Assembly (NCBI GenBank): GCA_900540905.1
Contig: UQHR01000003.1
Span: 49,714 to 113,713 of the forward strand
Source: an uncultured Collinsella sp.
GTDB lineage: Bacteria; Actinomycetota; Coriobacteriia; Coriobacteriales; Coriobacteriaceae
Reading direction: 5' to 3'
DNA: 64,000 nucleotides
A program made the position numbers and the translations under genes. Below the pieces are notes generated by a model that saw only the letters and a list, made by a program, of their open reading frames with translations, was not told the DNA's origin and searched no databases. Of this stretch, positions 16,799 through 24,061 are shown one piece after another. How positions within the stretch are numbered: position 1 is the first letter of the stretch; each line of letters opens with the position of its first letter.

Positions 16799-17890
16799 AT
16801 GCAAACAAACCCTTTTAAGCCCACAGCAGGTAAAACACCTCCCACGATTATCGGCCGCGAAGATGTGCTCGAAGAATTCAATGAGGGCCTCGTCAACGGG
16901 CCTGGTGCCCCGGGGCGCCTAATGCGCATAGCCGGCGTCCGTGGAACGGGCAAGACGGTCCTCCTTGACGAGTGCTCACGTTTGGCGCAAAGCCGTGGCT
17001 GGACGGTCATAAAAGAGGTCGCAACCGAGGGACTTTGCCAGCGCATTCTCGAACAGCAGCAGCCCAAATTCCAGGCCAAGCACGCCAGATTTGAGCCCAC
17101 CGTAGCTGGCATATCCATCGGCAGCATAGATATTGAGCGAATCGGCCCATCGCTACGCGACGCCATGAGACAGACAATATCCAAGAATGGAAACGGCCTG
17201 CTCATCACTCTCGACGAGGTTCAAGACGCAGAGCTCGATGAGGTCCGAACGCTCTCCATTGCGATTCAGCAGGTTATCGGCGAAGACCTTGATATCGCCT
17301 TTGTTTTTGCGGGTCTGCCTTCGATGATTGAAAGCATCATCAACGGAAAGACACTTGCGTTTTTGCGCCGCGCCCTCCCCTTTGACCTGAAGGCTGTGGC
17401 AGTAACCGAAGTGTCGTACTCCCTCGAGGAAACCATTGAAGCGTCTGGCATGGAGTTGCAGCCAGGTATTGCCGGCCAACTTGCCGAGGCAACGCAAGGC
17501 TATCCTTTCATGATCCAACTCGTTGGATACTACGCATGGCAGTTGGCGAGACGCGCGCATACAGCGATTATTGGAGAAGAAGAAGCCGAGCGTGGCATTG
17601 CAACGGCACGCGAACGCTTCTGCGCCATGGTGATTGAGCCCGCGCTGCAGCGCATTCCGCCCACGTGCATCGCTTATCTGCTGAGCATGGCGTCTTTGGG
17701 GCAGACGAGCTCGACCAGCATGGTTGCCGATGCCCTAAACAAAACGCCTCAACAGGTGAGTTCCGTCCGCAGCCGCCTGTTAAGAGAATCGATTATCGAG
17801 GCTCCCTCGTACGGCAAGGTCTCATTTGCCATCCCCTACATGCGCGACTACCTCTACGAGCACAAAGCCGAACTGGAAGTTGAACTGTAG
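16799..17890 (+). CDS. AAA ATPase with C-terminal winged helix, paralogue 1
   Basis: A 363-residue protein of the actinobacterial 'ATP-binding protein' family that begins NPFKPTAGKTPP. Walker A is GVRGTGKT (about residue 50), Walker B is LLITLDEVQD, and a sensor-like motif is FVFAGLPS. The last 80 or so residues look like a winged helix (TSSTSMVADALNKTPQQVSSVRSRLL) ending in the conserved VSFAIPYMRDYL. The plan is like ORC/CDC6-type ATPases, but the function of the family is unknown to me. A paralogue lies at 60061. The ATG at 16799 follows AAAGG by 8 nt; a GTG 9 nt upstream is less likely. Tandem repeats sit directly upstream. Confidence 0.9.
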   Translation: MQTNPFKPTAGKTPPTIIGREDVLEEFNEGLVNGPGAPGRLMRIAGVRGTGKTVLLDECSRLAQSRGWTVIKEVATEGLCQRILEQQQPKFQAKHARFEPTVAGISIGSIDIERIGPSLRDAMRQTISKNGNGLLITLDEVQDAELDEVRTLSIAIQQVIGEDLDIAFVFAGLPSMIESIINGKTLAFLRRALPFDLKAVAVTEVSYSLEETIEASGMELQPGIAGQLAEATQGYPFMIQLVGYYAWQLARRAHTAIIGEEEAERGIATARERFCAMVIEPALQRIPPTCIAYLLSMASLGQTSSTSMVADALNKTPQQVSSVRSRLLRESIIEAPSYGKVSFAIPYMRDYLYEHKAELEVEL

Positions 17891-17900
17891 AAACGGCAAC

Positions 17901-18045
17901 TGCCCTGCAAGACGAAAACCGTTCCAGGAGTACTTCTTTGCCAACGCCACCGACGAGGCCATCATCGCCAAGGTCAAGGAGCTCCTGGGCCCTAATCGGA
18001 CTATCTGCGCCTTCCCGTCGAACGCAGGCGGCGGCTGCCCAACAC
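17901..18045 (+). pseudogene. Possible remnant of a gene 3' end
   Basis: A frame without a plausible start reads KPFQEYFFANATDEAIIAKVKELLGPNRTI (in two parts) with the strong GC-ending codon bias of well-expressed genes. It follows the ATPase stop and runs into the terminator hairpin. It may be the tail of a lost or duplicated gene. I do not recognise the protein. Confidence 0.25.
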
Positions 18046-18066
18046 ACAGGGCAGCCGCCGCTTTTT
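18028..18066 (+). terminator. Strong intrinsic terminator
   Basis: A perfect 13-bp GC stem (GCGGCGGCTGCCC and its complement) with an 8-nt loop, followed by TTTTT on the plus strand. It ends the ATPase transcript and separates it from the convergent oxidoreductase gene. Confidence 0.92.
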
Positions 18067-18092
18067 GCAATCGATTGGTGCAAAGGGGTTGA

Positions 18093-20042
18093 CTAGAGTT
18101 CGCAGGCAACCTTGTAGCCGTCGCCGATGGCGTCGCGAATGTTGCCGCACTTGTTGGCGTCACCCAACACGTGGGTGGCAACACCGGCAGCGGCAAGGTC
18201 GTCGGCCAACTTGGTATTGGGACGATAGCCCATGGCAAGCACCAGCGTATCGGCACCGGCGATAGTGTGGACCTCGCCGTCCTTTTCGTAACTGATGGTG
18301 TCCTCGGTAATCTCGGTCACCTTGGCCTCAGTCAGCACGTGAACGCCCTTGGAGAGCATGCGCGTGATGAGCACCGCGCGACCGGCACCGCCCTCGTTGG
18401 CAGCGAGCGTCTTGGTCATCTCGATGACGGTGACATCGCGATTGGCCGGCGAGAGGTCATTGACCAACGGGGCCAGGTAATCGGCCGTCTCGCAGCCGAC
18501 GGTGCCGCCGCCGACGATGACGATCTTCTTGCCCGGGAAAGCCTTGCCGCCCACCAGGTCGTCAGCCGTCATAACTTGCTTAAAGCCCTGCATGAAGGCC
18601 GGGGCGATGGGCTCGGCGCCATAAGCCAGGACAACCTCGTAACCCGCGTAGTCACGCTGAATGTCCTCGGCCGAAAGCTCGGTGCCAAAGACGCATGTGA
18701 CGCCGGCCGCGGCCAAGCGACGGTACTGATACTTGATCACGCGGGTGAGTTCCTGCTTTGCCGGCGGAACGGCCGCGATACGCATCTCGCCGCCCGGCTC
18801 GTCCTGCTTATCCACCAGCACCACGTTATGACCGCGCTTGGCGGCAATGTAGGCAGCCTCCATGCCCGCAGGACCAGCGCCCACAACCAGCACGTTCTTG
18901 GCCTCGGCGGCAGGCTCGTAGCCGGCCTCGTCGCGCTCCACATCCGGGTTGACGGTGCAAGAGATGCGCTTGCCAAACATAATGCCGTTCAGGCAGCGCA
19001 GGCAGCCAATGCAGGGGCGAATATCGTCGGCGTTGCCGACAGCGGCCTTGTTGCAGAACTCGGCATCGCACAGATTGGCGCGGCCCATCATGCAGATGTC
19101 GGCAGCGCCGTCCTCGATCAGCTCCTCGGCGATCCAGGCCTCGTTGATGCGGCCGACGGTGGCGACGGGAATGTTGACGTGCTTCTTAATCTCACGCGAG
19201 CAGGCGGCGTGCGAGGCCTGCTGCGTACCGGCGGCGGGAATCGCGGAGCCGCGCTTGATAGTGGTGCCGCCCGACACATGAATCATGTCGACGCCGGCCT
19301 TCTCCAGGCGACGCGAGACGTAGATCATGTCGTTGAGGGTCAGGCCGCCATCGGTGTATTCATCGCCCGAAATGCGGACGTCGATGATAAAGTCCTTGCC
19401 GCAGCGTTCGCGAATCTCGGCGATGACCTCGAGTAAGAAGCGCATGCGGGCGTCGAGCGAGCCGCCGTACTCGTCGGTACGCTTGTTGTAGAGCGGAGTC
19501 AAAAAGCCGCCGAGCATGCCGTGGGCGTGTGCCGCATGGACTTCAACGCCATCGACGCCAGCCTTCTGCATACGCACGGCAGCGTCGCCAAACTGATGCG
19601 TGAGTTCGTGAATCTCGTCGACCGTGATGGGGCGCGGTGCCTCGCGGGCGTAAGACGGGCCCACAAAGGACGGAGCGATCAGGCGCGGCGTGCCCGGAAT
19701 GTTAAAGGCCATGTAGGCGGGATGGAAGAGCTGCGGCATGATCTTGCAGCCATACTCGTGGACGGCCGCGGCGAGCTTTTCCCAGCCGGGGATAAACGTG
19801 TCGTCGTAGCAGCACATGTCACCCGGCAGATAGGTATAGGTAGGCTCGACCGTCACGACCTCGGTAATGATGAGGCCCACGCCGCCCTTGGCGCGGGCAC
19901 GGTAATGATCGACCAAGTCGTCGGTCACATAGCCATGATCGGCCAGGTTGGTGGACACCGGCGGCATAAAGACGCGGTTCTTGACCTCGGTTGTACCGAC
20001 CTTGATCGGGCTAAAGAGCATTGGATAGGCGGAGGACTCCAT
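18093..20042 (-). CDS. NADH:flavin oxidoreductase, 2,4-dienoyl-CoA reductase type
   Basis: A 649-residue three-cofactor enzyme of the old yellow enzyme superfamily. Residues 1-340 form the FMN barrel (MLFSPIKVGTTEVKNRVFMPP, VHAAHAHGMLGGFLTP). CIGCLRCLNGIMFGKRISC near residue 345 binds a 4Fe-4S cluster. The rest binds FAD and NAD(P) (LVVGAGPAGMEAAYIAA; IVIVGGGTVGCETADYL). Similar enzymes in gut anaerobes reduce enoates, bile acids or other enones; the substrate here is not clear. The length fits the family. AAAGGAA precedes the ATG. It is a single gene. Confidence 0.93.
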   Translation of the reverse strand: MESSAYPMLFSPIKVGTTEVKNRVFMPPVSTNLADHGYVTDDLVDHYRARAKGGVGLIITEVVTVEPTYTYLPGDMCCYDDTFIPGWEKLAAAVHEYGCKIMPQLFHPAYMAFNIPGTPRLIAPSFVGPSYAREAPRPITVDEIHELTHQFGDAAVRMQKAGVDGVEVHAAHAHGMLGGFLTPLYNKRTDEYGGSLDARMRFLLEVIAEIRERCGKDFIIDVRISGDEYTDGGLTLNDMIYVSRRLEKAGVDMIHVSGGTTIKRGSAIPAAGTQQASHAACSREIKKHVNIPVATVGRINEAWIAEELIEDGAADICMMGRANLCDAEFCNKAAVGNADDIRPCIGCLRCLNGIMFGKRISCTVNPDVERDEAGYEPAAEAKNVLVVGAGPAGMEAAYIAAKRGHNVVLVDKQDEPGGEMRIAAVPPAKQELTRVIKYQYRRLAAAGVTCVFGTELSAEDIQRDYAGYEVVLAYGAEPIAPAFMQGFKQVMTADDLVGGKAFPGKKIVIVGGGTVGCETADYLAPLVNDLSPANRDVTVIEMTKTLAANEGGAGRAVLITRMLSKGVHVLTEAKVTEITEDTISYEKDGEVHTIAGADTLVLAMGYRPNTKLADDLAAAGVATHVLGDANKCGNIRDAIGDGYKVACEL

Positions 20043-20144
20043 GCGGGATTCCTTTCATTTGAGCCGCTAGGCGGCAGTTGCTGACGTACCTATCATACCA
20101 GCAACTGCCGTATCCGCAGTCAAACATGCCCAAACGCCGGTCGG

Positions 20145-20345
20145 CTAATGAATACCGCGACCCAAGTCTTCGGCGATTTTGTCCACGCCCTTAAGCGCGG
20201 CGCAGGTCTTTTTGTTGGAGCAATGCCCCGTGCAAACGCCACCCTGAGCGCAGTCGGCGCAGGTGCCCTTGCGGTAGATGCGCACGCATACCGCGACAAA
20301 CGCAATACCGATAACAGCCAGTACAACAATATCGATAGGTGCCAT
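20145..20345 (-). CDS. FeoB-associated cysteine-rich membrane protein
   Basis: A 66-residue protein: one membrane helix (IDIVVLAVIGIAFVAVCV), then a short basic segment and a cysteine cluster (CADCAQGGVCTGHCSNKKTC). Small proteins of this design lie downstream of feoB in many bacteria, and this one follows feoB by 180 bp on the same strand. It has an unusually good site (GAGGAGG, 6 nt from ATG). A terminator separates it from feoB, so it may have its own promoter. Confidence 0.85.
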   Translation of the reverse strand: MAPIDIVVLAVIGIAFVAVCVRIYRKGTCADCAQGGVCTGHCSNKKTCAALKGVDKIAEDLGRGIH

Positions 20346-20450
20346 AGCAAGCCTCCTCTAGTTAACCATCACTTACTTTACCCCATTCTCCACCTACCAA
20401 AAAGGGACAGGTTCATTTTGGTCGGTTTTATCTGCGGAAACGCCACATCT

Positions 20451-20461
20451 CCCCCCCCCCC
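20451..20461. repeat. Run of 11 C
   Basis: A homopolymer of 11 cytosines sits between the feoB terminator and the small cysteine-rich gene. On the minus strand it is a G tract directly after the terminator's T run. Its length is likely to vary by slippage or sequencing error. Confidence 0.8.
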
Positions 20462-20468
20462 ACCAAAA

Positions 20469-20497
20469 AGCCCGAGTGTCGCTGGGACACCCGGGCT
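20469..20497 (-). terminator. feoB terminator
   Basis: A 12-bp stem with one mismatch (AGCCCGGGTGTC on the minus strand), 5-nt loop, then TTTTTGG, 30 bp after the feoB stop. Confidence 0.88.
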
Positions 20498-20526
20498 CGT
20501 GGAAAGGGGCTAATCCTTATTCGGAC

Positions 20527-22854
20527 TTAAGCGGAAACTGCGGCGGAAGCAGCGTTGGTCTCGTCCTCGTCGGTCCATGCATGCTTGGGCATGGGACGGA
20601 AGATCTGGAAGAGCATCGCAACCAGCAGCACGATGGCCACAACCGTCCAGATACCAAACTGTCCCAACACAAGCAGGTTGTAGAACTGGTTGATGAACAG
20701 GCCGATCACCCAAGCGAAGATGCACTCGTAACCGATGGCAATCGCGAACCACTTGCCGGAATCCATCTGGTTGCGGATGGCACCCATGGCAGCAAAGCAC
20801 GGAGCGCACAGCAGGTTGAACGCGCCAAAGGCGACGCAAGCGCCCATGGTGGGGAACATGCCGGCAAACGCGGTCCACAGGCTCGGGTCGGTCTCGCCCG
20901 CGTCGGCAACGGACAGCAGCGAGCCGGCGGTGGCGACGACGTTCTCCTTGGCGACAAGGCCCGAGACGGACAGCGCTGTTGCCTGCCAGGTGCTAAAGCC
21001 AAGCGGGGCGAAGATCCAGGAGATCAGGTTACCGAGCATGGCCAGCACGGAGTAGTCCATGAACTCCTCGGAGATGCCGTCCATCGCGGGCAGGTAGCCA
21101 AAGGAACCGTTGTAGCTACCAAAGTTGGACAGGAACCAAACCACGACAGTGGACGCGAAGATGACCGTACCGGCCTTCTTGATAAAGGCCCAGCAGCGCT
21201 CCCACACGTGCAGCGCCCAAGAGCGGATCGCCGGGAAGTGGTAGGCAGGAAGCTCCATAACAAACGGCGTCGGGCGGCCGGCGAAGAGCTTGGTCTTCTT
21301 GAGCATGAGGCCCGAAGCGATGACGGCAAAGACGCCCAGGAAGTAGAACAGCGGACTGATCCACGCGGCGGTGGTGGAAGAATCGCCGATGATGGAACCC
21401 ATGAGCAGGGCGATGATCGGCAGCTTGGCACCACAGGGGATGAACGTGGTGGTCATAACCGTCATGCGGCGGTCCTTCTCGTTCTCGATGGTCTTGGTAG
21501 CCATGACTCCGGGAACGCCGCAGCCCGAGGTCACGAGCATGGGGATAAAGGACTTACCGGACAGGCCAAAGCGGCGGAACACGCGGTCCATGATGAAGGC
21601 GACGCGGGCCATGTAGCCGCAGTCCTCCAGGAAAGAGAGCATCACGAACAACAGGAACATCTGCGGGACAAAGCCCATGATGGCGCCGATGCCGGCCACG
21701 ATACCGTCGCAGACAAGGGAGTCAACAAGACCGCCGTCCTCGGTGCCGCCCGCCACAAGGGCGTCATGCACCGCGGTGGTGATACCCGGGACATAGGGGC
21801 CGTACTGCGCCGGGTCGACCGAGTCGGCATCGTCGCCCGCAGCCTCGACGGCTGCATCGTAGGCATCGCGGCCCTGACCGAGCACATACCAACCGTCGGT
21901 GCCAAAGAGCTGGTCGTTGGTGAAGTCGGTCACCGTGCCGCCCAGGGTGGAAACGGCGATGTAGTACACGCAGAACATGATGACGACAAAGATCGGCAAG
22001 CCCAGGATACGGTTGGTAACCACACGGTCGATCTTCTCGGAGGTGCTCATCTTGGCCGGGGCCTTGGTGAGGCACTCATCGATGATGTGCGCGATGACGC
22101 CATAGCGCTCACCGGTGATGATGGACTCGGCATCGTCGTCGCAGTCCTGCTCGCACTGGGCGACCAGCTCCTCCACGCGAGCGGCCTTCTCCTTGGTGAG
22201 GTTGATGAGCTTGCAGGCGTCTGCATCACGCTCGAACAGCTTGACGGCGTAATAGCGACGCTTGTTAGCGGGAACGCTCGCCGGCAGGTTGTTCTCGATG
22301 TGGTCCAGAACGTCCTCGATGGAGGAGTCGAACTTGTGCTCCGGCACCTGGCCCTTGGAAGCAGCGGACTTCTTAACCTGCTCGAAGAGCTCCGTGATGC
22401 CCTTGTTCTTAAGAGCGGAGATCATCATAACCGGGCAGCCGAGCTTCTTGGAAAGCTTGTCGGTGTCGATCTTGTCGCCGTTCTTCTCGACCAAGTCGGC
22501 CATGTTGAGGGCAACGACCACGGGCAGGCCGGTCTCGATGACCTGAAGCGCCAGGTACAGGTTGCGCTCGAGGTTGGTGGCATCGACAACTTGGACGACA
22601 ACATCGGGCTCGCCGCTCATGAGGTAATCGCGCGAGCATTGCTCCTCGGGGCTGTAGGGGGAAAGCGAGTAGATGCCAGGGAGGTCCGTGATGGTAACGT
22701 TCTTGTCGCTTAGGAGCTTGGCCTCCTTTTTCTCAACCGTGACTCCGGGCCAGTTGCCAACATAGCCGTTGGCGCCGGTGATCAGGTTGAAAAGCGTGGT
22801 CTTGCCGCAGTTGGGGTTACCCGCCAGCGCGACATGGATCTGAGAATCCGCCAT
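20527..22854 (-). CDS. feoB: Ferrous iron transporter B
   Basis: A 775-residue Fe(II) importer. The N-terminal G domain has GNPNCGKTT (G1), DLPGIYSLSPYSPEE (G3) and NMAD (G4), followed by the regulatory helical domain. The membrane part has the paired Gate motifs (TSGCGVPGVMATKTIEN; IPCGAKLPIIALLM). An insert of about 65 acidic residues (GTDGWYVLGQGRDAYDAAVEAAGDD...) lies on a loop in the first membrane half, as in Bacteroides- and Clostridia-type FeoB. It is the third gene of feoA-feoA-feoB, with a DtxR-like dyad in the gap before it. Confidence 0.97.
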   Translation of the reverse strand: MADSQIHVALAGNPNCGKTTLFNLITGANGYVGNWPGVTVEKKEAKLLSDKNVTITDLPGIYSLSPYSPEEQCSRDYLMSGEPDVVVQVVDATNLERNLYLALQVIETGLPVVVALNMADLVEKNGDKIDTDKLSKKLGCPVMMISALKNKGITELFEQVKKSAASKGQVPEHKFDSSIEDVLDHIENNLPASVPANKRRYYAVKLFERDADACKLINLTKEKAARVEELVAQCEQDCDDDAESIITGERYGVIAHIIDECLTKAPAKMSTSEKIDRVVTNRILGLPIFVVIMFCVYYIAVSTLGGTVTDFTNDQLFGTDGWYVLGQGRDAYDAAVEAAGDDADSVDPAQYGPYVPGITTAVHDALVAGGTEDGGLVDSLVCDGIVAGIGAIMGFVPQMFLLFVMLSFLEDCGYMARVAFIMDRVFRRFGLSGKSFIPMLVTSGCGVPGVMATKTIENEKDRRMTVMTTTFIPCGAKLPIIALLMGSIIGDSSTTAAWISPLFYFLGVFAVIASGLMLKKTKLFAGRPTPFVMELPAYHFPAIRSWALHVWERCWAFIKKAGTVIFASTVVVWFLSNFGSYNGSFGYLPAMDGISEEFMDYSVLAMLGNLISWIFAPLGFSTWQATALSVSGLVAKENVVATAGSLLSVADAGETDPSLWTAFAGMFPTMGACVAFGAFNLLCAPCFAAMGAIRNQMDSGKWFAIAIGYECIFAWVIGLFINQFYNLLVLGQFGIWTVVAIVLLVAMLFQIFRPMPKHAWTDEDETNAASAAVSA

Positions 22855-22929
22855 TCAATCCTTCTTCCTTGTGTGCCTGCGCTGCTTTCTCCGCGCAGGC
22901 TGGATAATGTGCTTCAAAGTTGCAGCATT

Positions 22930-22949
22930 AAGTTAGAAAAACCTAACTT
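22930..22949 (-). promoter_or_regulatory. DtxR-like dyad between feoA and feoB
   Basis: On the minus strand AAGTTAGG-TTTTT-CTAACTT, a 7-bp inverted repeat, resembles the TTAGG/CCTAA halves of DtxR/IdeR boxes. It sits 76 bp before feoB and could control an internal promoter, or act as a weak attenuator. Confidence 0.4.
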
Positions 22950-22977
22950 TATCTGCAGAAATATACGTCGCGAGCCC

Positions 22978-23199
22978 TTACTGGACCTCGACGACGGCCG
23001 CCTCCTCCTTGCGGATGGAAAGCTCGTAGCCGCGCACGTTGATCTCGACCGGATCACCGAGCGGTGCAACCTTCACGACCTTGAACGAAGTGCCCTTGAT
23101 GAGCCCCAAGTCCATAAGGTGGCGGCGAAGCGCACCCTCACCGTGAAGCTTGACGATGGTGGAGCTCTCGCCCACCTTAACGTCACCCAACGTCTTCAT
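22978..23199 (-). CDS. feoA: FeoA domain protein (second copy)
   Basis: A 73-residue SH3-like FeoA protein (LGDVKVGESSTIVKLHGEGALRRHLMDLGLIKGTSFKVVKVAPLGDPVEINVRGYELSIRKEEA, read in pieces). The RRHLMDLGLIKG segment and DPVEI are typical. It is thought to bind and regulate FeoB in the cytoplasm. It lies 39 bp after the first feoA and 123 bp before feoB. Confidence 0.93.
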   Translation of the reverse strand: MKTLGDVKVGESSTIVKLHGEGALRRHLMDLGLIKGTSFKVVKVAPLGDPVEINVRGYELSIRKEEAAVVEVQ

Positions 23200-23238
23200 C
23201 CTCTTGTCCCCCTTTCGGTTTTTTTGAAATGCTGCGGA

Positions 23239-23481
23239 CTAACCGACGGTCATGATGTGCATGGCAACCTTGGAATCGATGCCAAAGCGTGCGCCCAGCA
23301 CCGTGACGATGATATTGGCGCCACTCGAGCTCACCACGTGGATTTCGTTGCCCTCGACAAAGCCGAGGTCCTTGAGGTGGTGCTTCATATCCTCATTGCC
23401 CTTTACACGAGACACGCGCACGGTTTCGCCCGCTTTTACCATCGAAAGCGGCATGGCCGGCATCTGCGGTCCGCAAGACAT
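23239..23481 (-). CDS. feoA: FeoA domain protein (first copy)
   Basis: An 80-residue FeoA-type protein with KHHLKDLGFVEGNEIHVV and a short N-terminal extension MSCGPQMPAMPL. It is the first gene of the feo operon and only distantly similar to the second copy, so the two probably have separate jobs. Downstream of an inverted repeat that probably holds its promoter. Confidence 0.92.
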   Translation of the reverse strand: MSCGPQMPAMPLSMVKAGETVRVSRVKGNEDMKHHLKDLGFVEGNEIHVVSSSGANIIVTVLGARFGIDSKVAMHIMTVG

Positions 23482-23523
23482 GAGTGGCTCCTAACGTCAG
23501 TTCGTCCTCAACATCGACGCGAT

Positions 23524-23577
23524 AAAAGTTAACCACGTCTATGTTCGCTTTAGTAAACTAGCACGTGGTTAACTTTT
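23524..23577. promoter_or_regulatory. 15-bp inverted repeat upstream of the feo operon
   Basis: Arms AAAAGTTAACCACGT (23524-23538) and its perfect complement (23563-23577) flank a 24-bp AT-rich segment, starting 43 bp before the first feoA. Widely spaced identical half-sites around a promoter suggest an iron- or oxygen-responsive operator. It is not a standard Fur or DtxR box. Confidence 0.5.
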
Positions 23578-23629
23578 TGGAAAGGGTCTCTATTCAGTTT
23601 TCGAAAAAGTTTCCTATACGAAACAAAAA

Positions 23630-23660
23630 GGCGCGGCAAAGAGCTGTCCTTTGCCGCGCC
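23630..23660 (-). terminator. Terminator of the HPr-like gene
   Basis: A perfect 12-bp stem (GGCGCGGCAAAG and complement), 7-nt loop, followed by TTTTTGTTT on the minus strand. Confidence 0.92.
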
Positions 23661-23669
23661 CCGTCATGC

Positions 23670-23918
23670 TTAGAGCGAGAGGTTTCTGATCGACGTGACG
23701 CAGGAGGCCTCATCCACGCCCGAAACGCGGAACACGACGTCTTCGCCACATTCGCCGCAGAGTGCCATGAGCCCAATAACGTCGCGGCCATCCGTGTGGC
23801 GATCGCCGATACTGACTGACACGTCGCTACGATGCTTGGCGATGATGTCATAGAGCAGCGCAACCGGGCGGGCATGTAGTCCCAACGGATCTTTAATCGT
23901 CTTTGTAAACTCGACCAT
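23670..23918 (-). CDS. HPr family phosphocarrier with Asp at position 46
   Basis: An 82-residue HPr fold protein of normal length. His15 sits in GLHARP, the site phosphorylated by enzyme I. Position 46, the regulatory serine of Firmicutes HPr, is Asp (GRDVIGLMA), which mimics the seryl-phosphate. The start at 23918 has GGGAGGGG just upstream. No enzyme I or PTS permease gene is nearby. It could be the general HPr or a specialised copy such as Crh or NPr. Confidence 0.9.
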   Translation of the reverse strand: MVEFTKTIKDPLGLHARPVALLYDIIAKHRSDVSVSIGDRHTDGRDVIGLMALCGECGEDVVFRVSGVDEASCVTSIRNLSL

Positions 23919-24007
23919 GTCCCCTCCCACGACATCGCACATTCGGCCGGCAAACCCAGCCACGTGGTAGTTATTGTACGTTACCGGCGCAACCTCGGCG
24001 CATAAAA

Positions 24008-24038
24008 AACGAGGGAAGGCACACGTCCTTCCCTCGTT
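24008..24038 (-). terminator. aspS terminator
   Basis: A perfect 12-bp stem (AACGAGGGAAGG and complement) with a 7-nt loop; the minus strand continues TTTTTTATG, 24 bp after the aspS stop. Confidence 0.92.
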
Positions 24039-24061
24039 GCAAGCAATATGTAGCCGCTTGC

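Noticed and set aside
20476..22713. A 745-codon open frame on the plus strand opposite feoB
   Set aside because: It is a mirror of feoB codon bias, with His/Gly/Asp-rich translation and no ribosome site.
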